Below, piece after piece: positions 33,374 to 42,831 of a stretch of DNA of 54,810 nucleotides. The notes below the pieces were generated by a model. The model was not told the DNA's origin. It made no database searches and saw only the letters and a list, made by a program, of their open reading frames with translations. This DNA is from Acetobacteraceae bacterium. Its GTDB lineage: Bacteria; Pseudomonadota; Alphaproteobacteria; Acetobacterales; Acetobacteraceae. Every line of letters begins with the position of its first letter. The stretch's first letter is position 1. Made by a program: the position numbers and the translations under genes. The stretch lies in assembly GCA_025352375.1 (NCBI GenBank), contig JANXTL010000209.1, positions 1-54,810 of the forward strand, written 5' to 3'.

Positions 33374-35449
33374 ATGACCTTCGATTTCTCCGCCGTAGCC
33401 TGGCTGCACGGCGTCTGCGCGTTGGCGTATGGTTTTTTGTCGGTGCTCATTCTCTCGCGACTTTTTTCCGGCGCGAAGGACGGGAATAGCCGTGGCCGCA
33501 CGGGAATCTGGCTGACCGTCGCCTGCCTGACGACCGCATTGTGGGCCGGCGCGGTCGCGGTGTTGTGGGGCTCCCACCACATTGCAATTGCCGCGTGGCT
33601 GGAACTCGCGCGCACCGTCGCCTGGTACGGATTCATTCTCCATCTCTATCGCCAGTCCGTGACGGCCCAGCGCCAGATGATGCAGGCATTCACGACAATG
33701 GGCCTGCTGGCCCTGTTGCTGGTCGGCGGACTGCCCTTGATGGAAGCGGTATTCGATCATCCTGCGACCACGCTGGCCACGATCGGGCCGGTGGTAAAGC
33801 TGGGTTTCGCAGTATCGAGCGTGTTGTTGCTGGAGAATCTTTATTTCAATACCGCCCCCGAGGCGCGCTGGCATATCAACCTGCTGTGCATCGCATTGGG
33901 CGGATTGTTTCTTTACGATGTCATGATGTACGCGGACGCATTGCTGTTTCGGCGGCTGTCGCTGCCGCTGTTCACCGGACGCGCCCCCGCCACCATCGTC
34001 GCCGCCCCGCTCATCGCCCTCGCCGCCGCTCGGGCCCGCCGGTGGAAGATCGACATCCATGTCTCCCGCGACGTCGTCTTCCATAGCTTCACGTTGATTG
34101 CTGCCGGCATTTTCCTGGTTTCGATCGGTGTGACCGGGGAGATCGTTCGGCGGGGGGGCGCCGAATGGGGCTACGTCGCCGAGGTCACGCTGATCTTTGC
34201 CGGCCTGCTGACCGTCGCCGTGCTCGTCACCTCCGGGTCGGTACGGTCGCGCCTGCGCTTCCTTCTGGCCGATCATTTTTTCAGTTCCCGTTACGACTAC
34301 CGACGGGAGTGGATGCGGTGCATCGACACGCTGACCGCGCCCGAAGCGTACGTGGGGCTGCATAAGCGGGCCATCCTCGCCGTCGCGCAGGTGGTAGACA
34401 GTCCCGCTGGCGTGCTGTTCGTCCGAGCACCGGAGGATGTGGCGTTTCAGTGGGCGGGCTCATTGAACATGCCAGCGGCGACCGAACCGGTGCCGCCGGG
34501 CAGCCCCCTGGTGCCGTTATTCCGCGATGGCGATTGGACCGTTGTGCTGAGCGAAGTTCCGGCGGCGTTGGATGGGCTGGCAGGCCTTCCACGCGCCTGG
34601 CTGGCGGTCCCGCTGAATCACTTCGGCAGTTTGATCGGCTTTGTGGTGCTGGCGGAATCCCGCGCACCGTTCCGGCTGGAACGGGAGGCATACGACCTCC
34701 TGCGGGTGGTGGGACGGGAGGTCGCCAGCCGTATCGCCGAACAGCGCGCGGCCCAAATCCTGGACCAGACGCGGCAGTTGCGCGAATACAGTCAGCGTTT
34801 TGCCTTCGTCATCCATGACATCAAGAACGTGTCCGGCCAGCTTTCCATGCTCCTGACAAACGCCGAGGTGCATGCCGACAATCCGGAATTCCAGCGCGAC
34901 ATGCTGGTCACGGTGCGGGCCTCGGTTGGCAAGATCACCCGGCTTTTGTCCCGATTGCAGGCTGATCGGCAGGAACGCAGCCATACGCTGGTAGCGCCTC
35001 TTGAGCATGTCCAAGCGATGGCGGAAGCGTGCCGTATTACCCGTTCCGCCGTCGTCGCCGTGCATGACGATGGACATAAAGCCGGAATCGCGATCGACCC
35101 GGAGGCATTCGACGCAGTGTTGACCCATTTGTTGAACAATGCCGCCGAGGCGTCCGGGGCTGGGACCGTGACGGTGGACCTGCGGCATGAAAACATGAGC
35201 ATCGTGATCGACATCGCCGATCGCGGGCCCGGCATGACCCCGGAATTCGTTCGCGACGCGCTGTTTCGCCCATTTTCCACGACGAAGGGCGGCGGTCATG
35301 GCATAGGGGCCTATCAGGCGCGCGAGCTGTTGCGCGATGCCGGCGGCGACCTGTTGGTACTGACCCGGATAGGCGAAGGCACGACGATGCGCCTACTATT
35401 GCCGGCAGTGCCGACGGGCGTTGCCGTATCGGTCGCGCTGGAAGGTTGA
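33374..35449 (+). CDS. prsK: XrtA/PEP-CTERM system histidine kinase PrsK
   Basis: A 691-residue membrane sensor histidine kinase. The N-terminal third has about eight membrane segments (for example LLALLLVGGLPLMEAVF and SFTLIAAGIFLVSIGVTGEIV). A GAF-like region follows (residues about 310-450, LHKRAILAVAQVVDSPAGVLFVR), then the phospho-acceptor His in RFAFVIHDIKNVSGQLSMLL and an ATPase domain with the N-box LTHLLNNAAEAS, G1 DIADRGPGMTPEF and G2 KGGGHGIGAYQARELL. It pairs with prsR 12 bases downstream; in exosortase A organisms this pair is proposed to activate sigma-54-dependent PEP-CTERM genes. The environmental signal is unknown. Confidence 0.95.
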   Translation: MTFDFSAVAWLHGVCALAYGFLSVLILSRLFSGAKDGNSRGRTGIWLTVACLTTALWAGAVAVLWGSHHIAIAAWLELARTVAWYGFILHLYRQSVTAQRQMMQAFTTMGLLALLLVGGLPLMEAVFDHPATTLATIGPVVKLGFAVSSVLLLENLYFNTAPEARWHINLLCIALGGLFLYDVMMYADALLFRRLSLPLFTGRAPATIVAAPLIALAAARARRWKIDIHVSRDVVFHSFTLIAAGIFLVSIGVTGEIVRRGGAEWGYVAEVTLIFAGLLTVAVLVTSGSVRSRLRFLLADHFFSSRYDYRREWMRCIDTLTAPEAYVGLHKRAILAVAQVVDSPAGVLFVRAPEDVAFQWAGSLNMPAATEPVPPGSPLVPLFRDGDWTVVLSEVPAALDGLAGLPRAWLAVPLNHFGSLIGFVVLAESRAPFRLEREAYDLLRVVGREVASRIAEQRAAQILDQTRQLREYSQRFAFVIHDIKNVSGQLSMLLTNAEVHADNPEFQRDMLVTVRASVGKITRLLSRLQADRQERSHTLVAPLEHVQAMAEACRITRSAVVAVHDDGHKAGIAIDPEAFDAVLTHLLNNAAEASGAGTVTVDLRHENMSIVIDIADRGPGMTPEFVRDALFRPFSTTKGGGHGIGAYQARELLRDAGGDLLVLTRIGEGTTMRLLLPAVPTGVAVSVALEG

Positions 35450-35461
35450 TAGGGACATGGC

Positions 35462-36874
35462 ATGGCGAAACCCAAACTTTTGATCGTCGAAGACGATGAG
35501 GGCCTGTGCTCCCAATACCGCTGGGCGTTCCCATCCTGCGACGTCTTGATGGCGCACGCCCGGCCGCAGGCCGTGGCTTTGGTCAAGCGCGAGAATCCGC
35601 CGGTCGCAATCATGGATCTGGGCCTGCCGCCGGACCCCGATGGCGTGAGTGAAGGTTTCGCCACCCTGGACGAAATCCTGGCAATCGCGCCGAAAACCAA
35701 GGTGATCGTGGTGACCGGCAATGGCGAGCGCCGCAACGCGCTCAAGGCCATCGGCTCGGGCGCCTACGATTTCTGCGAGAAGCCGGTCGAGATCGAACTG
35801 TTGCGCACGATTATCGAACGCGCGCTGAACCTTTATCGGCTCGAAGAAGAAAATCGTGCCTTGGCGGCCACCCCGCAGCGGTCGCCGATCGAACGGATCG
35901 TGACCGGCAACCCCGGGATGCTGAAGCTCTGCCGGGATATCGAGAAACTGGCGACAACCAATGTGCCCGTACTGCTTTTGGGTGAAAGCGGGACCGGCAA
36001 GGAAGCCTTGGCGCAGGCCCTGCACGACCTGGGGCCGCGTAAACGTGAACCGTTTGTCGCGATCAACTGCGGTGCGATTCCTGAGAATCTGCTGGAAAGC
36101 GAGCTGTTCGGGCATGAGCGCGGGGCCTTCACCGGCGCGGTCAAGCAAAGCATCGGCAAAATCGAGACCGCAAACAAGGGCACGTTGTTCCTTGACGAAG
36201 TCGGCGATTTGCCGCACCCTCTCCAGGTCAAACTGCTGCGTTTCCTTCAGGATCAGATCGTCGAGCGGGTTGGCGGGCGGCAGAAGATCCAGGTCGATGT
36301 CCGGATCGTGTCCGCGACCAATGCGAGCCTTGAAGACAAAATCGCGCAGGGTGTTTTTCGCGGCGATTTGTTCTACCGTATGAACGCGGTCACCGTTCGT
36401 ATACCGCCGCTGCGCGATCGCGGCGGCGATGCCGCGTTGCTCGCGAACTATTTTCTGAGTCGATTCAACCAGGAATTCGGTCGCAATATGCGCGGCTTCA
36501 CGGAAGCGGCCAATGCTGCCATCGCCGCCCATCCGTGGCCCGGAAACGTGCGGGAGCTTGAAAACCGCATGAAGCGCGCTGTCGTCATGGCGGAGCGCCG
36601 AGTGTTGGATGCGTCGGACATGGAACTCGCGCCCCCGGCCGAGGGGCCACCCGACCTCGATCTCCGCGCCGCTCGGCTCCGCGCGGAGCGGGAGGTCATC
36701 CATATTGCATGGGCGCGCAGCAATCATACGTTATCCGTGGCCGCGCGCCTCCTCGGCATCAGCCGTCCGACGTTGTATGGACTGCTTGAGGTACACGGTA
36801 TTGAGGCCGACGGCGGCAAGAGCCACGACGCGGGGGCGCAGGGCGCCGACAACGGTGGCGTTCAGGTTACTTAG
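35462..36874 (+). CDS. prsR: PEP-CTERM-box response regulator PrsR (sigma-54 activator)
   Basis: A 470-residue NtrC-like response regulator. The receiver domain has the phospho-accepting Asp52 (VAIMDLGLPP) and the switch Lys in CEKPVEIELL. The central AAA+ domain has Walker A LGESGTGKEALAQAL, the sigma-54 contact motif GAFTGA and Walker B GTLFLDEVGDLP. A Fis-type helix-turn-helix ends the protein (NHTLSVAARLLGISRPTLYGLLEVHGIE). With the kinase PrsK immediately upstream it forms a two-component system expected to activate promoters with a -24/-12 element and an upstream PEP-CTERM box; no clear -24/-12 site was found in the window. Confidence 0.96.
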   Translation: MAKPKLLIVEDDEGLCSQYRWAFPSCDVLMAHARPQAVALVKRENPPVAIMDLGLPPDPDGVSEGFATLDEILAIAPKTKVIVVTGNGERRNALKAIGSGAYDFCEKPVEIELLRTIIERALNLYRLEEENRALAATPQRSPIERIVTGNPGMLKLCRDIEKLATTNVPVLLLGESGTGKEALAQALHDLGPRKREPFVAINCGAIPENLLESELFGHERGAFTGAVKQSIGKIETANKGTLFLDEVGDLPHPLQVKLLRFLQDQIVERVGGRQKIQVDVRIVSATNASLEDKIAQGVFRGDLFYRMNAVTVRIPPLRDRGGDAALLANYFLSRFNQEFGRNMRGFTEAANAAIAAHPWPGNVRELENRMKRAVVMAERRVLDASDMELAPPAEGPPDLDLRAARLRAEREVIHIAWARSNHTLSVAARLLGISRPTLYGLLEVHGIEADGGKSHDAGAQGADNGGVQVT

Positions 36875-36892
36875 CAATTGGGGTTCAGGTTT

Positions 36893-39655
36893 ATGCGTTA
36901 CAAATCTATTGGCTGGATCGTTCTGAGTGCTTCGCTGAGCATTTGGCCGCTCGCCGCCCACGCGGACTACATGTCGAGTGCGCGTGAATCACTGAAGAAG
37001 GGTGACCTGAAAGCGGCACAGATCGATCTGCGCAACGCGGTGCGCAGCGACCCGCAGAACGCCGAAGCCCATTTTTTGCTTGGCCGTGTGGCGATCGAGT
37101 TGGGCGACCCCGTGGCCGGGGAGCGGGAGGCTAGCGCCGCCTTGGAACGTGGCTACGATCCGCGCCAGGCTGCCCCGCTGCTGGCCCAGGCCATGTTGGC
37201 GCAAAACAAGAATACCGAGTTGCTCGAGAGATTGAAGCCGGAAGGCAAGGACGGAGCGTTGGACGCTGCGATCCTGGTGGCGCGTGGGTACGCGCAAATC
37301 GCACTTCGTCGGCCCGAGGATGCGCAGAAATCCTTCGCCGACGCCGAAGCCGCCGCGCCGAATGCGGTGGAACCGTTGCTGGCCGACGCCCGCCTCGCGG
37401 TTGCCCGTAACGACCTACAGGGCGCGCAGGAGAAAATCGATCGCGCAATTAACGCCCAGCCCAAATCGTCCGAGGCTATGCTGGCCAAATCGCAATTACT
37501 TCGTTTGAAAGGCGATGCCACCGGTGCGATGGCGGTGCTCGATACCCTGATTTCGGACCAGCCGAGCATTACGCAGGCCCGCCTGGACCGTGCCGATCTG
37601 GCGCTGGCGATGGGTAAAATAGAGCTTGCCCGTTCTGATGTCGACATTGTACTGAAAGGTTCGAAGGGCAATATACAAGGTCTGTATCTCGATGCCGTGT
37701 TGAAGACCCAGGCCAATGATTTTAAGGCCGCGGACGAAGTATTGCAGCGCATCCAGAATTACCTGAGCCGAATTCCCAGAGGTTATTTCCTTCGGGCTGT
37801 GGTCAAGGAGCAGTTGGGCCAATACGAGGAAGCCGAGGACGCCGCACGCAAATATCTGGCAAAGGCACCGAACGATCTGGCAGCTTACAAGGTGCTGGCT
37901 CGGATCTTATTCATCAAACGCCGGCCGGATTTGGTTGTCGATACCCTCGCGAAAGTGACCGAATCCGGTAAGGCCGATGCCGAAGCTTACGATCTTCTGG
38001 GCCGGGCTTATGCGGCAACCAACAGGCCTGCCGACGCGATCGTGAATTTCCAGCGGGCGGAGGCCCTTGCACCGAATGACGTCGGTTTGCAAACCCGTCT
38101 GGCTGCCGTGAGGATGGGACAGGGCGATGTCGAGGCGGCGGTCGGCGACCTGGAGCACACCCTGGAACTCGCGCCGAAGATGCCAGTTGTTGCGGAAACG
38201 TTGTTTTTTGCCGCCATGGCGACCGGCGATCTGGTTCGGACCGCCGCGATCCTGGAGAAAATCGAAGCCGCCCAGGGCGACACCGAAGTTGTTCGTAATC
38301 TTGCGGGTTTGTTCAAGATGGCGAAGCTCGATCTCCCGGGGGCCGAAGCGATATTTCGCGACGGGATAGCGAAAAGCGCCGCGTTCATTCCCGCTCAGGT
38401 CAACCTCGCCCGGGTTTTGGCGATGACGGGCCGGCAGGCGGAAGCGGAAAAAATCCTCACGGACATTCTCAAGAAGCAGGCAACGTCGGAGCCGGCGTTG
38501 AGCATGCTGGCGTCCACGTTCGCGCAGTCGAACCGTATGGATCAGGCGTTGAATTTGCTGGACAACGCGCACCGCTCGGACCCCAAGAATGTCCGAATCA
38601 CCACCAGCCTCGGTGATTTGTATATTCGGTCCGGAGCCCCGCAAAAGGCACTCGATCTGCTCGGATCGGAAAACGCCGCGACTGCTTCCACGACCGAGAT
38701 GCTCAGCCTGCGCGCCGCGGCGCAATTGGCCTTGGGGCAGAAGAAAGATGCCCGCGATACCTATAGCGAACTCCTGAAAAAGGACCCAAGCGTGGTCGGT
38801 GCCCGGCGTCAGTTGGTCGCGTTGTTGATCGAGGCCGGCGATTTCGAATCCGCCCGAGCGCTTTTGTCAGCGGGCATCGTTGCTAGTCCGCGCAATTATC
38901 AGTTCTATCAGGACCTTGCGATGATCGATCTGCGATCGACAGGGATCCAGGCAGCCCTGGCGACGGCGGATCGACTGGCGTCGCAGGACCGCGACTTTGC
39001 CATGATCAAGGCGCTGAGGGGCGATATCTTCATGGCGGCGAACAGCGCTCAGGATGCCATCAATGCCTATAAGGATGCGATGACCACGGCGCCGTCGACC
39101 ACGTTGGCGACGCGGTTGGCGTCCGCTCAACTACGGGCACAGCAGCCGGATGACGCGATCAAGACATTGCGGGACTGGATTGCGAAAAATCCAACCGACG
39201 AAGTCGTGCTGGAACAACTGGGCGAAATCGAAATCGGCCAGAACAGGCTGCCGGAAGCGAAAGAATATCTGGAGACGATCCTCAAGCGGAAACCGCACGA
39301 CGCAGTAGCCCTGAACAATCTGGCATGGGTTTACCAACAGCTGGGCGATGCACGATCGGTGGATCTCGCGCGTCAGGCCTACGTGCTGTCGCCGGGCGCA
39401 CAAACCGCCGATACGCTAGGCTGGATCCTGACCGCATCCGGAAATGCTGAAACGGGCGTCGCACTGCTGCGGCAGGCGAGTGCCGAGGCGGCGAACGACC
39501 CGCGGGTGCAATACCATTTCGCGGTCGCGTTGAAGGACACCGGGAAGAAGGATCAGGCCATCAAACTCCTGACCGTGGTCGTCGAGACCAAGGGCGAGTT
39601 CAAGGAGAAGGCCCTCGCCCAACAACTTCTGGACGAGTTAAAAAAAGGCTCCTGA
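36893..39655 (+). CDS. prsT: XrtA/PEP-CTERM system TPR-repeat protein PrsT
   Basis: A 920-residue exported tetratricopeptide repeat protein. A signal peptide (MRYKSIGWIVLSASLSIWPLAAHA) precedes about 20 TPR units covering nearly the whole chain, starting with ARESLKKGDLKAAQIDLRNAVRSDPQNAEAHFLLGRVAIE. The length and start match the PrsT proteins that accompany PrsK/PrsR in exosortase A loci, where a periplasmic scaffold role in assembly or export is inferred. ATG 36893 was chosen for its signal peptide; a TTG at 36878 is in frame but lacks support. It follows prsR by 18 bases and precedes a glycosyltransferase by 17 bases. Confidence 0.94.
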   Translation: MRYKSIGWIVLSASLSIWPLAAHADYMSSARESLKKGDLKAAQIDLRNAVRSDPQNAEAHFLLGRVAIELGDPVAGEREASAALERGYDPRQAAPLLAQAMLAQNKNTELLERLKPEGKDGALDAAILVARGYAQIALRRPEDAQKSFADAEAAAPNAVEPLLADARLAVARNDLQGAQEKIDRAINAQPKSSEAMLAKSQLLRLKGDATGAMAVLDTLISDQPSITQARLDRADLALAMGKIELARSDVDIVLKGSKGNIQGLYLDAVLKTQANDFKAADEVLQRIQNYLSRIPRGYFLRAVVKEQLGQYEEAEDAARKYLAKAPNDLAAYKVLARILFIKRRPDLVVDTLAKVTESGKADAEAYDLLGRAYAATNRPADAIVNFQRAEALAPNDVGLQTRLAAVRMGQGDVEAAVGDLEHTLELAPKMPVVAETLFFAAMATGDLVRTAAILEKIEAAQGDTEVVRNLAGLFKMAKLDLPGAEAIFRDGIAKSAAFIPAQVNLARVLAMTGRQAEAEKILTDILKKQATSEPALSMLASTFAQSNRMDQALNLLDNAHRSDPKNVRITTSLGDLYIRSGAPQKALDLLGSENAATASTTEMLSLRAAAQLALGQKKDARDTYSELLKKDPSVVGARRQLVALLIEAGDFESARALLSAGIVASPRNYQFYQDLAMIDLRSTGIQAALATADRLASQDRDFAMIKALRGDIFMAANSAQDAINAYKDAMTTAPSTTLATRLASAQLRAQQPDDAIKTLRDWIAKNPTDEVVLEQLGEIEIGQNRLPEAKEYLETILKRKPHDAVALNNLAWVYQQLGDARSVDLARQAYVLSPGAQTADTLGWILTASGNAETGVALLRQASAEAANDPRVQYHFAVALKDTGKKDQAIKLLTVVVETKGEFKEKALAQQLLDELKKGS

Positions 39656-39672
39656 CGGACAACGGACGCACG

Positions 39673-40899
39673 ATGGCGCCGATACGGCTGCTGACATTCT
39701 CCACGTTATACCCCAACGCCGCGAGGCCAAATCACGGGGTGTTCGTGGAGAACCGGCTGCGTCATTTGCTGGCGAACGGGGAGGTCACGAGTACCGTGGT
39801 CGCGCCCGTCCCGTATTTCCCCAGCAACCATCCACGGTTCGGGGATTGGGGGCGCTACGCGGCTGCGCCGGCGGCGGAAACGCGGCATGGGATCGAGGTG
39901 CTACACCCGCGTTTTCCGTTGGTCCCAAAGATCGGGATGGCGGTGGCGCCCTGGCTGATGTATCGCGCCATGGTCCCGGTGCTGCGCCGCTTGCTAGCGG
40001 CGGGCCGTAGGTTCGATGCGATCGACGCACATTATTTCTATCCCGATGGCGTAGCCGCCGTCTGGCTGGGGCAGCAATTTAGGATACCGGTGGTGGTGAC
40101 CGCACGAGGCAGCGATGTAACCCAGCTGCCCGAGTATTCGATCCCGCGCCGTTTGATTGCCACGGTCATCGCCCGTTCCGCTGCGATGATTACCGTAAGC
40201 GCTGGGCTCAAGGACGCGCTGTTGGGACTCGGTGCGCCCGCGGACAAGGTGACCATTCTGCGTAACGGGGTGGATACCGAGCTGTTCCATCCTCCAGGCG
40301 ACCGCGACGCATTGCGCGGGGACCTCGGGCTGACGCGCAAGACGCTCATTTCTGTGGGCCTGCTGGTCGACCGCAAGGGGCATCGTCGCACGATCGAAGC
40401 GATGACCAAACTGCCCGACTTCGAACTGATCATCGCGGGGGAGGGGCCGGAGCGGGGCCGCCTGACCGCTCTGATCGCTCGCCTGGGCCTGTCCGACCGA
40501 GTGCGGCTATTGGGTGCACGACCCCACGCAGAACTGCCGGCGCTGTATGGCGCGGCGGATGCGTCGGTGCTGGCATCGTCGCGGGAAGGTTGGGCCAACG
40601 TGTTGCTGGAATCGATGGCGTGCGGCACCCCCGTGGTCGCCAGCAATATCCCCGGCAATCCGGAGGTCGTGCGCACCCGCGATGCCGGGCTGATCGTGGC
40701 CGACAATACGCCGGACGGAATCGTTACCAGCGTGCGCGCGCTGTTCGATCCGTTGCCGGACCGGGCCGCGACCCGTGCTTATGCGGAACCGTTCAGTTGG
40801 GATGAGACGACGGCGGGACAGTTGACCGTGTTCCGGCGGGTTATCGCCCAGTCCAGACCGGGGGCCGCTTCGTCAGAAACGCCTCCATTCCCTCCCTGA
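39673..40899 (+). CDS. GT4-family glycosyltransferase at the end of the prs operon
   Basis: A 408-residue GT-B glycosyltransferase with the GT4 pattern: an acceptor-side N-terminal fold (LLTFSTLYPNAARPNHGVFVENRLRHL), a central loop with ARGSDVTQLPEYSIPRRL, the nucleotide-sugar domain (LISVGLLVDRKGHRRTIEAM, IIAGEGPERGRL) and the donor-binding EGWANVLLESMACGTPVVAS. It probably adds a sugar to the exopolysaccharide made by the divergent operon. The donor sugar cannot be predicted. Its 3' end overlaps the convergent enoyl-CoA hydratase gene by 59 bases, so the last about 19 residues (RPGAASSETPPFPP region) are encoded antisense to that gene. Confidence 0.92.
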   Translation: MAPIRLLTFSTLYPNAARPNHGVFVENRLRHLLANGEVTSTVVAPVPYFPSNHPRFGDWGRYAAAPAAETRHGIEVLHPRFPLVPKIGMAVAPWLMYRAMVPVLRRLLAAGRRFDAIDAHYFYPDGVAAVWLGQQFRIPVVVTARGSDVTQLPEYSIPRRLIATVIARSAAMITVSAGLKDALLGLGAPADKVTILRNGVDTELFHPPGDRDALRGDLGLTRKTLISVGLLVDRKGHRRTIEAMTKLPDFELIIAGEGPERGRLTALIARLGLSDRVRLLGARPHAELPALYGAADASVLASSREGWANVLLESMACGTPVVASNIPGNPEVVRTRDAGLIVADNTPDGIVTSVRALFDPLPDRAATRAYAEPFSWDETTAGQLTVFRRVIAQSRPGAASSETPPFPP

Positions 40900-41605
40900 A
40901 GTCGTTGCTGGTGTAGCAGAGGCGGATCAGGTCCTCATCCGGCGGCAGGTTGTCCCGCAGGCGGCGGATGGCTTCTTTCGTCGCACGCAGCGTGAGGGGC
41001 GCATGACTGGCAACCAGCGTGGCGAGTTCGGCGGCCCGAGCGGCGAGGGCCTCTGCGTCGGGCAGGATTTCGCCGACCAGCCCGGTAGCCTGGGCTTCCT
41101 GCGCGTTCAGCAGGCGTGCGGTGAAAATCATGTCGGTGACGCGGGCGGGGCCGATCAGGGCGCTCAGGCGGGCGATGTTGGCCATCGAAAGGCAATTGCC
41201 GAGGGTGCGCGCGATTGGGAAGCCGAACCGTGCATTGGCGGCGGCGATGCGCAGGTCGCAGGCGGCGGCGATGCCTGCGCCGCCCCCCGTGCAGGCGCCC
41301 GCGATGGCGGCGATGGTGGGGATGGCGCAGCGCTCCAGCGCGCCGAGCACGCGGTCGAGCCGGGCTTCGTAAGCGATGGCGTCATCGGCGGTGGCGAATG
41401 CTCGGAATTGCGCGATGTCGGTGCCCGCGGCGAAGGCTTTGTCGCCGGCGCCGGTCAGGACCAGCGCCTTGGCGTCGCCGGGGTTGGCGGCGATTTCGGC
41501 GAGGCGTTCGTACATCGCGAAGGTCAGTGCGTTGCGGGCGTGCGGGCGGTTAAGGACGATGTGCCCGATGCCGTTTTGGATGGTGTAGAGGAGTTCTTCG
41601 GTCAT
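40841..41605 (-). CDS. Enoyl-CoA hydratase/isomerase family protein
   Basis: A 254-residue crotonase-fold protein. The oxyanion-hole segments GAGDKAFAAGTDIAQF and AGACTGGGAGIAAACDLRI are present, and the C-terminus ends FREGMEAFLTKRPPVWTGR, a common crotonase tail. The substrate cannot be told; the family covers hydratases, isomerases and other acyl-CoA lyases. The ATG at 41605 is 12 bases after the stop of the ClpP-like gene, so it is last in a three-gene minus-strand group (sirtuin, ClpP-like, hydratase). It is not adjacent to other beta-oxidation genes and is separate from the paa cluster. Confidence 0.92.
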   Translation of the reverse strand: MTEELLYTIQNGIGHIVLNRPHARNALTFAMYERLAEIAANPGDAKALVLTGAGDKAFAAGTDIAQFRAFATADDAIAYEARLDRVLGALERCAIPTIAAIAGACTGGGAGIAAACDLRIAAANARFGFPIARTLGNCLSMANIARLSALIGPARVTDMIFTARLLNAQEAQATGLVGEILPDAEALAARAAELATLVASHAPLTLRATKEAIRRLRDNLPPDEDLIRLCYTSNDFREGMEAFLTKRPPVWTGR

Positions 41606-41617
41606 CGGGAAGGCGTA

Positions 41618-42781
41618 CTACTGCTGGGACGATTTCGAAAGCACTTTACCGGCTTCCCGATAAACCGTGACACTCCCAGCGGACGTAAACGTCGCGCCAA
41701 TCGTGAAATCAGACAGGCCGAACGATCGCGTGCCACGCCTCGGATTCAAACACTCCCAATCCACCAGTCCCTCGATCGTGCAATCGCTGCCATTCGGACC
41801 GCAGGCGACCCGAATGCTTTCCGGCCGAATAGTGTAAACCCGGATCGGCCAGCGTTCGACGAATTTCTGCTTCATATCGACGATCGCCCGCCGATCGGTC
41901 TGCTTGCCGTAGAAATCGACCGTATCCGCATAGAGTTCCTCGATAAACTCCATCGCTCGGGAATCCAGATCGGACCAATGGTCGAAATACCCGCCGATGA
42001 ATTCCAATGCCTGCTGCCGCATCGCCGGACGTGTCGCGGGCGGTGGGCGGCCGACCCCCGGCCATGTCGGCTTGGTGCCCTGCTCGTTTTCCGTGATCAA
42101 AGGCGGTTTGCCGGACGGTGGCGTACCGGATGGGGGCGTACCGGATGGGGGCCGCGCCGATGGTCGGCGGTCGGGGGGCGGATCGTCCGGCCGGGTCGTC
42201 GGAGCGAGTTGCGCGGTCAGCACAGCGACCTCGATCCCGATCGTCCGTGCATCGTCCATCGTCAGCCACTGAATGTCGTTCGGCGGCGGGGAAGTCATGT
42301 AGATCACCGCCTTCTCCGCCAGGCCGAGGCTGTTCAGATAGGCCCCGACCAGTGCGTTGCCGACCCCGCTCTCCCGCGGGCCGCCTTTGCCTTCGACATA
42401 GGCCGCGTGGAACCCGATGCGGGCGCCGCGTGCCATATACCGGGTCGTGCCGCCCAACCACGCGAGCGCGCAGGCCGAGGCGCATTGCGCCCCGTCGGGC
42501 ACGCCGGTGGTGAACTTATTTTGCCGAATGGCCCGCCCGATTGCGAGGCCGGAGTCCAGATCCCCCCCATTGCTGGTGAGCAGGACGATGGCCTTTTGCA
42601 CGCCCTTGATCGCGTCGCCGAAGCGCTGCCCGTCGTTGCTTTCGAGCGTGCCGCGCACGATAACCGTCGGAGTTTCGCCGCGTTCGACTGTAATCCGAGC
42701 AGCGGATGCGGCGGTGGCGCACAGGAGGACGGCAAGGACGCCGGCCAGCGCGGCAGGTAACGTGCGGGATGGTTCGTGCAT
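41618..42781 (-). CDS. Exported ClpP-like protein with C-terminal NTF2-like domain
   Basis: A 387-residue protein with a signal peptide (MHEPSRTLPAALAGVLAVLLCATAASAA). Residues about 30-185 resemble periplasmic ClpP/crotonase-like proteins (COG3904): the oxyanion-type VLLTSNGGDLDSGLAIGRAIR, the candidate Ser nucleophile in CASACALAWLGG and the candidate His in RIGFHAAYVEGKGG. A proline-rich linker with 15-base tandem repeats (PSGTPPSGTPPSGKPP, DNA near 42115-42155) leads to a C-terminal NTF2/SnoaL-like domain (FIGGYFDHWSDLDSRAMEFIEELYADTVDFYGK). ATG 42781 was preferred over 42835 because it opens directly on the signal peptide. Proteolytic activity is not shown; some members lack activity. 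It follows the sirtuin gene by 50 bases. Confidence 0.8.
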   Translation of the reverse strand: MHEPSRTLPAALAGVLAVLLCATAASAARITVERGETPTVIVRGTLESNDGQRFGDAIKGVQKAIVLLTSNGGDLDSGLAIGRAIRQNKFTTGVPDGAQCASACALAWLGGTTRYMARGARIGFHAAYVEGKGGPRESGVGNALVGAYLNSLGLAEKAVIYMTSPPPNDIQWLTMDDARTIGIEVAVLTAQLAPTTRPDDPPPDRRPSARPPSGTPPSGTPPSGKPPLITENEQGTKPTWPGVGRPPPATRPAMRQQALEFIGGYFDHWSDLDSRAMEFIEELYADTVDFYGKQTDRRAIVDMKQKFVERWPIRVYTIRPESIRVACGPNGSDCTIEGLVDWECLNPRRGTRSFGLSDFTIGATFTSAGSVTVYREAGKVLSKSSQQ

Positions 42782-42831
42782 GACGAAACAGATAGCACGG
42801 GCGTGGGCCGCATTCCATCTTGTCGTGTGCA

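Noticed and set aside
33110-34363. 417-codon minus-strand frame opposite prsK
   Set aside because: Composition is Gln/Arg/Gly-rich with no domain, and prsK on the plus strand has clear membrane segments and kinase motifs.
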